A stretch of 29,196 bases of DNA. Origin: Nitrososphaera sp. (GTDB lineage: Archaea > Thermoproteota > Nitrososphaeria > Nitrososphaerales > Nitrososphaeraceae). Of this stretch, positions 15,043-22,920 are shown in pieces. The position numbers and the translations under genes were made by a program. Numbering within the stretch: the first letter of the stretch is position 1; every line of letters starts with the position of its first letter. The DNA is taken from positions 1 to 29,196 of the forward strand of contig JAICPK010000001.1 of assembly GCA_025929855.1 (NCBI GenBank), read 5' to 3'. The notes below the pieces were generated by a model. It ran no database searches and had not been told where the DNA came from. It worked only from the letters and a program-made list of their open reading frames with translations.

Positions 15043-15651
15043 CTAGCTTTCAACCAGTACCTGAGTCTTTTCAGTTGGTGCATCCTCTCGTTTTTGGGAC
15101 GGAATGTTAATTGGAACCTCTGGGAGCCTCGCTTTTGCCTCGTCCTCAAGTGCTCCTTCAATCTGGTTAAGGATTGAAAGGGCCTCTGTGTCCATGGGAG
15201 TCGAGATTCTGGCGTCTGCCTTGATATTTGCGTTAAGGAGCACGTCTGCAGTAACTGTTGAGACTTCCGAGAGTACTTCATTAGCGGCGGGAATGGCCCT
15301 AGTCAGATCCGTCTGGATACCTTTTATCATCTCAATTGTCGGATCTATAGTGTCAAGGATTGCAGCAAATTCGTTGATCGTACTGAAGCGTATCACTACT
15401 GCCTCAAGTGCAAGGCCAGTGTGTTGTGTGTTTCTTCGTAGGCGCCGCACATTGATCAGTTCGGTCGCAAGGATCTTTGCTCGGGCATTATTGCCTGTCT
15501 TAATGTTGGTAGCTATCTGCTCTAGAAAAGATGTCTCCATTGAGGCAAACTTTCTGTCAAGTAGCTTGAGGCGCCCAAGCTGGTTGTACACAACACCTGT
15601 CGCGTGGGTGATCTGGCTCATGAACTGCTGACGCTTCTCTCCTCCCGTCAT
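15043..15651 (-). CDS. cdvB: CdvB-family ESCRT-III-like protein
   Basis: 202-aa Snf7/ESCRT-III-like protein of the archaeal Cdv cell-division system. These proteins polymerise on the membrane at mid-cell and are remodelled by the Vps4-like ATPase CdvC. Seen here: long amphipathic helices from about 10 to 140 with a basic early part (QLGRLKLLDRKF, NVRRLRRNTQ) and an acidic later part, then a proline-rich motif RLPEVPINIP (175-184) resembling the MIM2 motif that docks on CdvC. The winged-helix domain that links Sulfolobus CdvB to CdvA is absent, so this is likely one of the CdvB paralogues. No other cdv gene is adjacent, which is common for thaumarchaeal cdv genes. A TATA box 24 nt before the ATG supports the start. 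Confidence 0.85.
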   Translation of the reverse strand: MTGGEKRQQFMSQITHATGVVYNQLGRLKLLDRKFASMETSFLEQIATNIKTGNNARAKILATELINVRRLRRNTQHTGLALEAVVIRFSTINEFAAILDTIDPTIEMIKGIQTDLTRAIPAANEVLSEVSTVTADVLLNANIKADARISTPMDTEALSILNQIEGALEDEAKARLPEVPINIPSQKREDAPTEKTQVLVES

Positions 15652-15669
15652 CTTACTGTTACTATGCTC

Positions 15670-15680
15670 GATTAAATGGA
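15670..15680 (-). promoter_or_regulatory. TATA box of cdvB paralogue
   Basis: CCATTTAATCG on the minus strand, centred about 24 nt before the ATG at 15651, predicts a leaderless mRNA. Confidence 0.4.
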
Positions 15681-15743
15681 AAAAACTCTAGGTGTCGAAG
15701 ACAGTATACTAAAAACTATCATAAAGCTAAGCTACAAAAAAAG

Positions 15744-16022
15744 GTGTATCTTACAGCAGCAATACAAGAGACATACAAGAATCAAGACACTCGTCAGCGG
15801 CGATGGGAGCACAGTCGCCTCTTAAAAGTAAAACAGTCAACTGAGATCTTGGAGCATGCAGGTGAGCTCGAATTAAGCCCTACGGTAATTGCATTCGTAT
15901 TTGCTACCAGCTTTTCAGCTATGAAGTGCTATAAGCTTAGAGTTGAAACGGTTTGTACGATGTGTATGATATGTGCTCGTCAGCGCCTACACCTAGAAGA
16001 AGGATTTCTTGGCGAGCAGTAG
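15744..16022 (+). CDS. Doubtful hypothetical protein
   Basis: GTG-started frame of 92 codons filling most of the gap between cdvB and the DUF35 gene. The product has a charged N-terminal half (QDTRQRRWEHSRLL), a helix-like middle (STEILEHAGELEL), a hydrophobic patch (VIAFVFATSFSAM) and a cysteine cluster CTMCMIC. A weak TATA-like CATAAAG lies about 22 nt upstream. No family is recognised. An overlapping frame at 15953-16195 runs into the DUF35 gene on the other strand. It may be a chance ORF; it is reported only because 475 bp would otherwise be empty. Confidence 0.25.
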   Translation: MYLTAAIQETYKNQDTRQRRWEHSRLLKVKQSTEILEHAGELELSPTVIAFVFATSFSAMKCYKLRVETVCTMCMICARQRLHLEEGFLGEQ

Positions 16023-16126
16023 TTGTATATGCTAGATCATTCAGCAGGTATATAGAACAAGATAAGAATGTGCAGTTGGAATTACAAGAGAGAAAGAGAT
16101 ACGCATGTTTTAGGCAACAGGAGCAA

Positions 16127-16519
16127 CTATTTCTGGAGCATAAGACCATGCTTGGAGTCATAGCCTGCAACCCTTACCTTGGTACCTATCGGTAAGTCGG
16201 CAGGCGTCTTGATGCCAGGTAGAAGTCCTGATGCTCTTAGGGGGGCATTGTCTAACTTGAACACTACCCATGCGTACGAACCGACATCCTCAAAACCTTC
16301 TGGCACAACTGCTTGGATGGTGTATGTCACAACGATGCCACTGCCTTCAAGATCAACTTGCTCAAATTTGTTCCCAGCACATTTTTCACAAAAGAATACA
16401 GTCTCCAGCATCAGGTGCCCACACTTTACGCATTTTTGAGCTAAGATCTTTTTCCTGTTTGCAGCCTCGATGAACTTTTCCAAGGTGCTTTTATGAGTTG
16501 ATAATTTCTCCTCTATCAT
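16127..16519 (-). CDS. DUF35 / OB-fold acyl-CoA-associated protein
   Basis: 130-aa protein with a rubredoxin-like zinc ribbon (Cys30-x2-Cys33, Cys44-x2-Cys47) followed by an OB-fold (about 52-130, GSGIVVTYTIQAV...GTKVRVAGY). In archaea DUF35 proteins bind acyl-CoA and bridge acetoacetyl-CoA thiolase to HMG-CoA synthase, channelling the intermediate. Its ATG overlaps the stop of the thiolase gene (ATGA, 4 bp), showing translational coupling and probable complex formation. No HMG-CoA synthase gene is adjacent here, so the complex may be thiolase-DUF35 only, or the third partner may be elsewhere. Confidence 0.88.
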   Translation of the reverse strand: MIEEKLSTHKSTLEKFIEAANRKKILAQKCVKCGHLMLETVFFCEKCAGNKFEQVDLEGSGIVVTYTIQAVVPEGFEDVGSYAWVVFKLDNAPLRASGLLPGIKTPADLPIGTKVRVAGYDSKHGLMLQK

Positions 16520-17685
16520 TTCCTATCCACTTTCTTGAATATATGAACCGCAGCGCTAGCACCAGTAGCCCCGAAATTGTGAGTGAGAGCGACCTCAGCA
16601 TTTGGAACTATACGCTCGCCAGCTTTGCCAGTGAACTGCTCAAATACTTCGACTACTTGCCCGACACCTGTTGCGCCGATCGGGTGCCCTTTTGATTTCA
16701 AGCCGCCTGACGGATTTATTGGGATCTCGCCGTTAAGACGTGTTGCTCCATCCCTTACTGCATGGACAGCCTTGCCCTTTGGGAAGAACCCAAGATCTTC
16801 AATATCGATGATCTCTGCTATGGTAAAGCAATCATGCACTTCAGCAAAGTCAATATCCTTTGGACTCACTCCGGCCATCTTGTAGGCCTGCCTTGCTGCA
16901 GCCACTGTACTTGGAATGGTCGTAATATCTTCGCGCCCTTGAACAGCTGCAGGTGAACCGCCCCTGCCAGATCCAATTATTTCGACATATGGCCTTCCGC
17001 TCTTTTTCGCAAACTCTTCGCTACATAGAATAACTCCAGACGCGCCATCAGAGAACGGACAGCAGTCAAGCAGCTTCAGCGGTGAAGCCACCACTGGTGA
17101 TTTTAGCACATCGTCGACGGTTATTTTCTTGTGGACATGCGCCTTAGGGTTCATCAACCCGTTTTCATGGTTCTTGACTGCAACGTGAGCGAGGTCTTCT
17201 TCAGTTGCCTTGTGAGTAGTCATGTAAGCGCGGGCCATTGATGCAAAGAGCCCAGGGAAAGACGCACCGTTACCACCTTCATAGAAAAAGTCAGAGCAGT
17301 AAGAGAATAAGGTCGTGCTACGCGCCGTGCCAGTATGCGTCACCTTTTCAACACCAAGTGCAAGGAGGCAGTCATAAAATCCGGCTGCTACATTAGCATA
17401 CGCTTCTCTAAACATTACGGAGCCCGAGCCACATGCCGATTCAATTGTAAGGCCAGGAACATGAGGAATTCCAAGGTTACTCATGATGACAGGTGCCATG
17501 TGGACCTGTTTGTCTGCAACTCCGAAAACATTTGAAATGTATCCAGCCTGGATCTCTTTTGGAGTAATTCCAGCAGACTCAACGGCATCTTTGGCCGCAT
17601 TTAGCGCAATCTCTATAATGCTTTCGTTTAACTTTCCGTATTTTGTGCTGCCCGCACCAAGAAGGCAAACTTTGTTAGTTGTCAT
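16516..17685 (-). CDS. Thiolase (SCP-x-type acetyl-CoA C-acyltransferase)
   Basis: 389-aa thiolase. Catalytic nucleophile Cys85 lies in ESACGSGS; His284 (EVHDCF), His334 (KSKGHPIGATG) and His369 (LTHNFGATG) complete the site. The last motif carries His where classical thiolases have the second Cys, the hallmark of the SCP-x/archaeal branch. It condenses two acetyl-CoA to acetoacetyl-CoA for mevalonate/isoprenoid lipid synthesis, or runs in reverse as the final step of the thaumarchaeal hydroxypropionate/hydroxybutyrate CO2-fixation cycle. Which of these applies cannot be decided from sequence. It is first in a two-gene transcript with the DUF35 partner, and has a strong TATA box 27 nt before the ATG. 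Confidence 0.9.
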   Translation of the reverse strand: MTTNKVCLLGAGSTKYGKLNESIIEIALNAAKDAVESAGITPKEIQAGYISNVFGVADKQVHMAPVIMSNLGIPHVPGLTIESACGSGSVMFREAYANVAAGFYDCLLALGVEKVTHTGTARSTTLFSYCSDFFYEGGNGASFPGLFASMARAYMTTHKATEEDLAHVAVKNHENGLMNPKAHVHKKITVDDVLKSPVVASPLKLLDCCPFSDGASGVILCSEEFAKKSGRPYVEIIGSGRGGSPAAVQGREDITTIPSTVAAARQAYKMAGVSPKDIDFAEVHDCFTIAEIIDIEDLGFFPKGKAVHAVRDGATRLNGEIPINPSGGLKSKGHPIGATGVGQVVEVFEQFTGKAGERIVPNAEVALTHNFGATGASAAVHIFKKVDRK

Positions 17686-17706
17686 CTCATAAAAATTGCT
17701 TTTTTC

Positions 17707-17717
17707 TATATAAATAG
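17707..17717 (-). promoter_or_regulatory. TATA box of the thiolase-DUF35 operon
   Basis: On the minus strand CTATTTATATA is centred 27 nt before the thiolase ATG. This is one of the best TATA boxes in the window and predicts a leaderless mRNA. Confidence 0.55.
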
Positions 17718-18460
17718 CTTAAACATCCTTGATATGTAAGAATCATAGTAGATGTTTAGTAAGGAATACTTGATCTTTGTAGCAAGTCAGGCAGATACAC
17801 CCTGAACTTGCGGTTTTGCAGTACCGAGTCATACATATGCACAGTCAGACATTATTGTGTTTTCTTTTTTTATGACGGACTTGTCGTTACAACCAAACTT
17901 GTATAACCTGCAGGTTGGGTGTTGCACGGCCTGAAGACATGCAGTATTGTCAGGTGTGTATGTGTGTATATGTGTGTGTGTGCCTAATCTCAACACAATC
18001 ATGTTCTGCAATCATAATGCCGCCAACAAGGGGCAATGTAATTTCACCTATTACTAGCACGCCTTTTCTCATGAGTTATGAATCTAGCCACATCTTTTCA
18101 AGAAAGAGAAAACGTGGAACTCTATAACAGATTGGAATAAGCAGGCACCATTGAAATGTAAGGAGAAGGGTAGATTAATATGCACAGGTCTACGAAGATC
18201 TGTCTGCTTCTGCCTGCAGTAAATCTATAGTATAAGAAGATGATATTGTTAGAAAGCGCGAATCTAAGAATAAAATATTTTATATCATTTGCCCTTCAAC
18301 TGTACAATCCAATACCTGTTGTTCAGTTATGATTGACTGCAAAATTCGTGGAAATTCTGTTATGTGGTACACATTAGCAAGATGAGTATTTGCTGTTGTA
18401 TAAGAAGATCTTAATATAGTATCATCGATGGTGTTGTTGCTGCTCTTGCTGGTTGCAATA
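17718..18460. other. Long intergenic region without a convincing gene
   Basis: About 740 bp with no ORF I would defend on either strand and no tRNA pattern. It holds an alternating purine-pyrimidine TG tract (17954-17982) and a perfect 12-bp palindrome AACCTGCAGGTT (17905-17916). AT-rich patches such as AAAATATTTTATATC (18272-18286) could serve as a promoter. A non-coding RNA is possible but nothing in the sequence proves it. Confidence 0.5.
17954..17982. repeat. TG microsatellite, strict purine-pyrimidine alternation
   Basis: 29 nt alternate purine and pyrimidine without a break, mostly GT with three interrupting AT steps. Such tracts can adopt Z-DNA under negative supercoiling and are prone to slippage. 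It lies in the middle of a long spacer. Confidence 0.8.
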
Positions 18461-18467
18461 CTATAAA
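18461..18467 (+). promoter_or_regulatory. TATA box of the two-TM protein gene
   Basis: CTATAAA about 38 nt before ATG 18502, predicting a leader of about 10 nt. Confidence 0.4.
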
Positions 18468-18501
18468 GCACCATTTACGGTATTACACTTCTGCGATTTG
18501 T

Positions 18502-18954
18502 ATGCTGGCGAGCAAGGTCTTTTACATAGCTATTGCAGCAGGAATAGTTTTCATTGCCATTGGCATAGCATCAAGTATCTATTCTAATGTGCCAGTAGAT
18601 GTCCCACTTGACAACACTATCAGGCCTGGAACAGCGGATGTAATTACTCCTGATATGAACGTAGGGAGCACTGCAAGCATTTCGGTGAGCGGCAATACAT
18701 TCCACATCGAGATCAAAGATCCGGATGGTCAAGTGATTGAGTCAAGAAGCGGCAACTCTTCCTTCAGTTACGATCTGACTGCGCAAAAGGCCGGCCAGCA
18801 CAGGATAACGATCAACAATACAGGCACTTCAGATCTTACAATTGAGGGTCACGCACAGACAAAGTCAAGCCCGCTCGGCCTGATCGGCGCGCTTATGCTT
18901 GTAGTAACTGGCATAATAACGATAGGCCTAGGGTTGCGCTTCAGGCGCCGCTAG
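18502..18954 (+). CDS. Two-TM membrane protein with extracytoplasmic beta domain
   Basis: 150-aa protein with an N-terminal membrane helix (about 6-28, FYIAIAAGIVFIAIGIA), a central polar domain of beta-strand character (about 45-120; ASISVSGNTFHIEIKDPDGQ, HRITINNTGTSDLTIEG) and a C-terminal membrane helix (about 127-145) followed by the basic end RFRRR. The layout resembles the small GOLD/emp24-like membrane proteins common in thaumarchaea, but that match is my inference. Topology by the positive-inside rule puts the beta domain outside. A TATA box at 18461-18467 lies about 38 nt before the ATG. The gene overlaps convergent pheA by 4 bp. Function unknown. Confidence 0.75.
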   Translation: MLASKVFYIAIAAGIVFIAIGIASSIYSNVPVDVPLDNTIRPGTADVITPDMNVGSTASISVSGNTFHIEIKDPDGQVIESRSGNSSFSYDLTAQKAGQHRITINNTGTSDLTIEGHAQTKSSPLGLIGALMLVVTGIITIGLGLRFRRR

Positions 18955-19793
18955 TGAAACTCAGCCTTTTTGTAAGAACCAAGTATCTTGATGTAAGATG
19001 TCTTTAGCTTTATTGACAAGAGTGCTTCATGTACAGCCTTGTTCTGGAGGTGACCTTCAAAGTCTACATAAAAGTTGTATTCCCAAGGTGTCTCCTTGGT
19101 TGGCCGGGATTCTATTTTAGTCAGATTTATCTTGCGTATTGCAAACTCACCCAAGATAGCAAAAAGCGCGCCAGGGACATGCTGGACTGAAAATATGATC
19201 GAGGTCTTGTGGTCGTGGCTAACGATATCATGCGGAACACTTTTTCCACTGTTTCTCTTTTTTGGCGACAGCACAAAGAACCTAGTATAATTGTTCCTCC
19301 TGTCCTCTATACCCTCATCAAGTATCTCCATATCATACAATTCTGCCGCTCTCTTGCTCGCTATAGCAGCAGAATCTGCCATCTTGTTTTCCTTTATCAT
19401 CTTCGCTGCGCCAGCTGTATCGTAAGTCGGCACAGGCCTGAACCCTTTATTTTGAAGATATGCTCTACATTGTGCAAGTGCTTGGGGGTGCGAATGCACA
19501 TACCTAATCATTTTTGTCCCTCTGTTTGCAATAAGACAGTGTCTGACGCGTTGGTAAATCTCGCCTATGACGTTCATTTTAGTCTGTAGCAATAAGTCAT
19601 AGATCTCATTGATGCTTCCCTCTATTGAGTTTTCCAATGGTACTACAATATACTCTACTTTGCCAGTCTCTGCAGCATCAAATACATCTTGAAATGACTT
19701 AAGCGGCAGCAGTTTAACGTTGGGGAAATACTGCAGAGTAGCCATTTCGCCATAGGCTCCTCGCTCACCCTGAAAGGCAACCTTTGGTGCCAT
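18951..19793 (-). CDS. pheA: Prephenate dehydratase
   Basis: Converts prephenate to phenylpyruvate in phenylalanine biosynthesis. 280 aa, the normal monofunctional length. The catalytic region starts AFQGERGAYGEMA (6-18) and includes VVPLENSIEGS (50-60) and the catalytic Thr-Arg-Phe (170-172) in NNYTRFFVL. A C-terminal ACT domain (about 196-275) carries GAL (208-210) and ESRP (228-231), the phenylalanine-binding motifs, so feedback inhibition by Phe is expected. No chorismate mutase domain is fused. The stop overlaps the convergent membrane-protein gene by 4 bp. It lies 45 bp after the csl4 stop on the same strand with no clear TATA box of its own, so the two may be co-transcribed. Confidence 0.94.
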   Translation of the reverse strand: MAPKVAFQGERGAYGEMATLQYFPNVKLLPLKSFQDVFDAAETGKVEYIVVPLENSIEGSINEIYDLLLQTKMNVIGEIYQRVRHCLIANRGTKMIRYVHSHPQALAQCRAYLQNKGFRPVPTYDTAGAAKMIKENKMADSAAIASKRAAELYDMEILDEGIEDRRNNYTRFFVLSPKKRNSGKSVPHDIVSHDHKTSIIFSVQHVPGALFAILGEFAIRKINLTKIESRPTKETPWEYNFYVDFEGHLQNKAVHEALLSIKLKTSYIKILGSYKKAEFH

Positions 19794-19838
19794 GCTGTTA
19801 TTGATATCATTACATTACTAGTAGTAATACTACACTCT

Positions 19839-20444
19839 CTACTTGCCTGCTTTGTGTATCAAACGGAATGTTTCCTTGCCATAGTCATGCGTCAGTTTGC
19901 GTTCTTCAAATGCACCGCACTCAACGCATTTTATCGTGTTTTCATTGGTGCGCACTGTATCTCCGCCGCACATGAAGCACAAGGTATAGAGCACTCCATA
20001 CTCTTTTTCTGCAAGCGTAAGGTGCACCGTCGAGTTCAGCAGGCTGACGACTCTACCCCTTACGATGTCGCCTGTATGAAAGGTAGCACGCCTGTCACCA
20101 CCCCTTCTGTCCCTGTCACCGCGAGCTCCAACCCTTGCTGATGCAATGGCAGAAAACCCTGCATCAGATCTTTTGTCATTTATGTATAGGATCTTGACAG
20201 AGACCATGCTACTAAACAGCATATCAACATACCCGACAATGGTGTCGCCCACCTTTGGTAGCATCGGCGAGTTCTTTTGGTCAACCTTGACAATCCTGCG
20301 TTTTAGATCATAAACTTTTGTTCCTACAGCTGCAGACCGCACCGTTCCATCGGAAGCAATGTAAGTATTCTTGCCTCCCTCAAATTCTTCAATGGATGCA
20401 ATGTGCTCGCCTGGCAGCATCGGCTTGTTGTTCTCTTTTATCAT
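19839..20444 (-). CDS. csl4: Exosome RNA-binding subunit Csl4
   Basis: Cap subunit of the archaeal RNA exosome, which binds RNA substrates and guides them into the Rrp41/Rrp42 ring. 201 aa: N-terminal domain beginning MLPGEHIASIEEF (about 9-60), S1 RNA-binding domain (about 63-148, KVGDTIVGYVD...GDIVRGRVVSLLN) and a C-terminal zinc ribbon (Cys156, Cys159, Cys173, Cys176). An Arg/Gly/Asp-rich insert (GARGDRDRRGGDRRA, about 107-120) lies inside the S1 domain, as in other archaeal Csl4 proteins, and may contact RNA. Divergent from cdc48, with a TATA box at 20471-20483. Confidence 0.93.
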   Translation of the reverse strand: MIKENNKPMLPGEHIASIEEFEGGKNTYIASDGTVRSAAVGTKVYDLKRRIVKVDQKNSPMLPKVGDTIVGYVDMLFSSMVSVKILYINDKRSDAGFSAIASARVGARGDRDRRGGDRRATFHTGDIVRGRVVSLLNSTVHLTLAEKEYGVLYTLCFMCGGDTVRTNENTIKCVECGAFEERKLTHDYGKETFRLIHKAGK

Positions 20445-20470
20445 GATTTCAATGACCGGAGCTTGTAGGA

Positions 20471-20483
20471 AAGTTATAATTCT
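20471..20483 (-). promoter_or_regulatory. TATA box of csl4
   Basis: AGAATTATAACTT on the minus strand, centred about 33 nt before the csl4 ATG. It shares a 158-bp divergent region with the cdc48 promoter. Confidence 0.4.
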
Positions 20484-20572
20484 TTAGAGGTTTAGATTTC
20501 TAGAATTATTTGTATGGGATTTATTGCAAAACTTGTATTTGTAATCGCAGATAGGGCGAAAGATAACAAAGG

Positions 20573-20579
20573 TATAAAG
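20573..20579 (+). promoter_or_regulatory. TATA box of cdc48
   Basis: TATAAAG, centred 27 nt before the GTG start at 20603. It predicts a leaderless mRNA and supports the GTG start. Confidence 0.55.
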
Positions 20580-20602
20580 AGAGGTATTTCTAAGGTGTTG
20601 GT

Positions 20603-22768
20603 GTGAGCCAGAATAGCCTATCCCTAAAGGTACTTGAAGCGTATACCAGAGATGTCGGTCGAGGAGTAGCAAGAATTGACTACGACTCAATGGATTCACT
20701 GGGCGCATCAACTGGAGATGTTATTGAAATCAGGGGCAAGCGCAGGACTGTTGCCAAATGTCTACCGCTTTATCCTTCTGATGAGGGCAAGGGCATTATT
20801 AGGGTGGATGGTCTTGTCAGGAATAATGCTGGTATTGCGATAGGCGATACTGTAATAGTCAAGAAGATAAAGGCAGTCCCGGCTGAAAAGGTGATTGTGG
20901 CACCTCTTGAGGCCATACCGCCAATAGACGAGCGCTATCTGGCAGATGCTCTTGAAAGCGTGCCGCTAATCAAGGGTGATAACGTGATGGTTCCATACTT
21001 TGGAGGCAGATTGACGTTTCAAGTAATCGGCGTCACGCCAGCTGCAGATGCTGTTCTAGTCACACAGAAGACAATATTCCACATAGCAGAAAAGGGTGAG
21101 ACTCTCAGAGGAGTCCCACAGGTAACATATGAAGACATCGGTGGCCTAAAAGAAGAGATCCAAAAAGTTCGAGAAATGATTGAGCTTCCACTTAGGCACC
21201 CGGAGATATTTGAGAAACTAGGCATAGAAGCGCCAAAAGGAGTGTTGTTGTATGGCCCTCCAGGCACAGGTAAGACACTTCTGGCCAAGGCTGTTGCAAA
21301 CGAAAGCAACGCTCACTTTATCAGTATCTCAGGACCTGAAATCATGAGCAAATTCTATGGAGAATCAGAAGCTAGACTGCGAGAGATATTCAAAGAAGCA
21401 AAGGAAAAGGCACCATCAATTATATTTATAGACGAGATCGACTCGATTGCTCCAAAACGCGAAGAGGTTACAGGTGAAGTAGAAAGAAGAGTCGTATCGC
21501 AGCTGCTGTCACTAATGGATGGCCTTGAAGCGAGGGGAAAAGTCATTGTCATTGCAGCCACAAACAGACCAAATGCACTTGATCCTGCTTTGAGAAGACC
21601 TGGCAGGTTTGATAGAGAAATTGAGATTAAAGTTCCAGATAAGCGCGGCAGGCTAGAGATACTGCAGATACATACGCGCAACATGCCACTTGAATCCGAC
21701 GTAGATCAAGATAGGGTCGCAGGAGTGACGCATGGATTTGTTGGCGCAGACCTAGAGTATCTCTGCAAAGAGGCAGCAATGAAGTGTTTGAGGAGGGTAT
21801 TACCAGAGCTTAATCTTGAAGACGAAAAGCTATCGCCAGAGGTGCTCAACAAGCTGATAGTCACAATGAGCGACTTTGAAAATGCAATCAAGGAAGTGAT
21901 GCCATCTGCCATGAGAGAAGTATACCTGGAGTCTCCAGACATTCCGTGGTCTGCAATTGGTGGCTTAGAAGAGGTAAAGCGTGAGCTTCAGGAGGCAGTT
22001 GAGTGGCCGCTGAGATATCCTGATCTCTATGCAAAGCTTGGACATACCATGCCAAAAGGTGTCCTTATGCATGGACCATCAGGAACCGGCAAGACACTAC
22101 TTGCAAAGGCAGTAGCAACAGAATCTGAAGCTAACTTTATCAGTGTAAGAGGACCCGAGCTACTGAGTAAGTGGGTCGGCGAGTCAGAGCGCGGCATCAG
22201 AGAGATATTTAGAAGAGCAAGGCAGGCAGCTCCATGTGTTGTGTTCTTTGATGAAGTAGACTCGATTGCTCCGACAAGGGGTATGGGAGGCGACAGCATG
22301 GTAACAGAACGGGTTGTGTCACAGCTCCTGACAGAGCTTGACGGCATACAGGCGCTTTCAGGTGTGGTAGTGATCGCTGCAACCAACAGAGCAGATATGA
22401 TTGACCCGGCCCTTTTGCGTCCCGGCAGGTTCGACAAGATAGTGTTTGTACCGATGCCAGACAAAGTAGCAAGACAAAGAATACTAGAGATACATGCAAA
22501 AGACAAACCGATGGGCCCAGATGTGGACCATGCTAAGATCTCTGAGATGACTGAAGGTTTTAGTGGAGCAGACACAAGTGCAGTAGCAAATACCGCAGTC
22601 TCACTTGTGCTACATGAATATCTAGCAAAGTACCCGACGCCGGAAGAAGCAGCCAAACACGCATCAGAAGCACATGTGATGTTGCGCCATTTTGAAGAAG
22701 CCGTAAGGAAGATCAAGACACAGAGAGAAGGCAAGCCTACAGAAAAGGCCGTTCCATACTACCGTTAA
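20603..22768 (+). CDS. cdc48: Cdc48/VCP-type AAA+ ATPase
   Basis: Hexameric double-ring unfoldase acting on protein complexes and feeding the proteasome. 721 aa, close to archaeal VAT length. N-domain (about 1-180) of double-psi barrel type. D1: Walker A GPPGTGKT (218-225), Walker B IIFIDE (273-278). D2: Walker A GPSGTGKT (491-498, second Pro replaced by Ser), Walker B VVFFDE (546-551). Both rings retain the RPGRFD motifs and should hydrolyse ATP. The chain ends VPYYR, which fits the hydrophobic-Tyr-X tail that opens the 20S proteasome gate. The start is GTG, set by the TATA spacing and by the next codons matching the N-domain. Divergent from csl4. T-runs follow the stop. Confidence 0.96.
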   Translation: MSQNSLSLKVLEAYTRDVGRGVARIDYDSMDSLGASTGDVIEIRGKRRTVAKCLPLYPSDEGKGIIRVDGLVRNNAGIAIGDTVIVKKIKAVPAEKVIVAPLEAIPPIDERYLADALESVPLIKGDNVMVPYFGGRLTFQVIGVTPAADAVLVTQKTIFHIAEKGETLRGVPQVTYEDIGGLKEEIQKVREMIELPLRHPEIFEKLGIEAPKGVLLYGPPGTGKTLLAKAVANESNAHFISISGPEIMSKFYGESEARLREIFKEAKEKAPSIIFIDEIDSIAPKREEVTGEVERRVVSQLLSLMDGLEARGKVIVIAATNRPNALDPALRRPGRFDREIEIKVPDKRGRLEILQIHTRNMPLESDVDQDRVAGVTHGFVGADLEYLCKEAAMKCLRRVLPELNLEDEKLSPEVLNKLIVTMSDFENAIKEVMPSAMREVYLESPDIPWSAIGGLEEVKRELQEAVEWPLRYPDLYAKLGHTMPKGVLMHGPSGTGKTLLAKAVATESEANFISVRGPELLSKWVGESERGIREIFRRARQAAPCVVFFDEVDSIAPTRGMGGDSMVTERVVSQLLTELDGIQALSGVVVIAATNRADMIDPALLRPGRFDKIVFVPMPDKVARQRILEIHAKDKPMGPDVDHAKISEMTEGFSGADTSAVANTAVSLVLHEYLAKYPTPEEAAKHASEAHVMLRHFEEAVRKIKTQREGKPTEKAVPYYR

Positions 22769-22783
22769 GTCAGCCAATGCATC

Positions 22784-22811
22784 TTCTTTTTCTTTCTCTT
22801 CTCTTTTTTTG
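22784..22811 (+). terminator. Pyrimidine/T-rich terminator of cdc48
   Basis: A nearly unbroken stretch of Ts and Cs including runs of five and seven Ts begins 16 bp after the cdc48 stop, matching the archaeal T-run terminator type. Confidence 0.55.
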
Positions 22812-22891
22812 TTGTACTTTTCTGAGAATTTATTTCCAACATACACACAGAAAGAACTCTTTGCGATGTGGGCAAATGTTTTTAAGTTATT

Positions 22892-22902
22892 GGTTTTATG
22901 AT
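22892..22902 (+). promoter_or_regulatory. TATA-like box of lysA
   Basis: GGTTTTATGAT is centred about 24 nt before the TTG start at 22921, consistent with a leaderless start. A second candidate, TTTTTAAG, lies at about 22879-22886. Confidence 0.35.
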
Positions 22903-22920
22903 ACACGTAACTAAAAGAAA

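Noticed and set aside
17829-18011. Minus-strand 60-aa ORF with a THTHIHTYT run
   Set aside because: The His/Thr repeat is simply the translated TG tract; there is no promoter or family signal.
17915-18127. Plus-strand 70-aa ORF in the long spacer
   Set aside because: It is built largely on the TG tract (VCMCVYVCVCL) and has no promoter.
18280-18474. Minus-strand 64-aa ORF upstream of the two-TM protein gene
   Set aside because: Polar sequence without domain signals, no TATA box at the right distance, and it covers the promoter of the neighbouring gene.
22027-22734. Minus-strand 235-aa ORF inside cdc48
   Set aside because: It is antisense to the D2 ATPase domain; its Ser/Leu-rich sequence is the mirror of conserved cdc48 codons.
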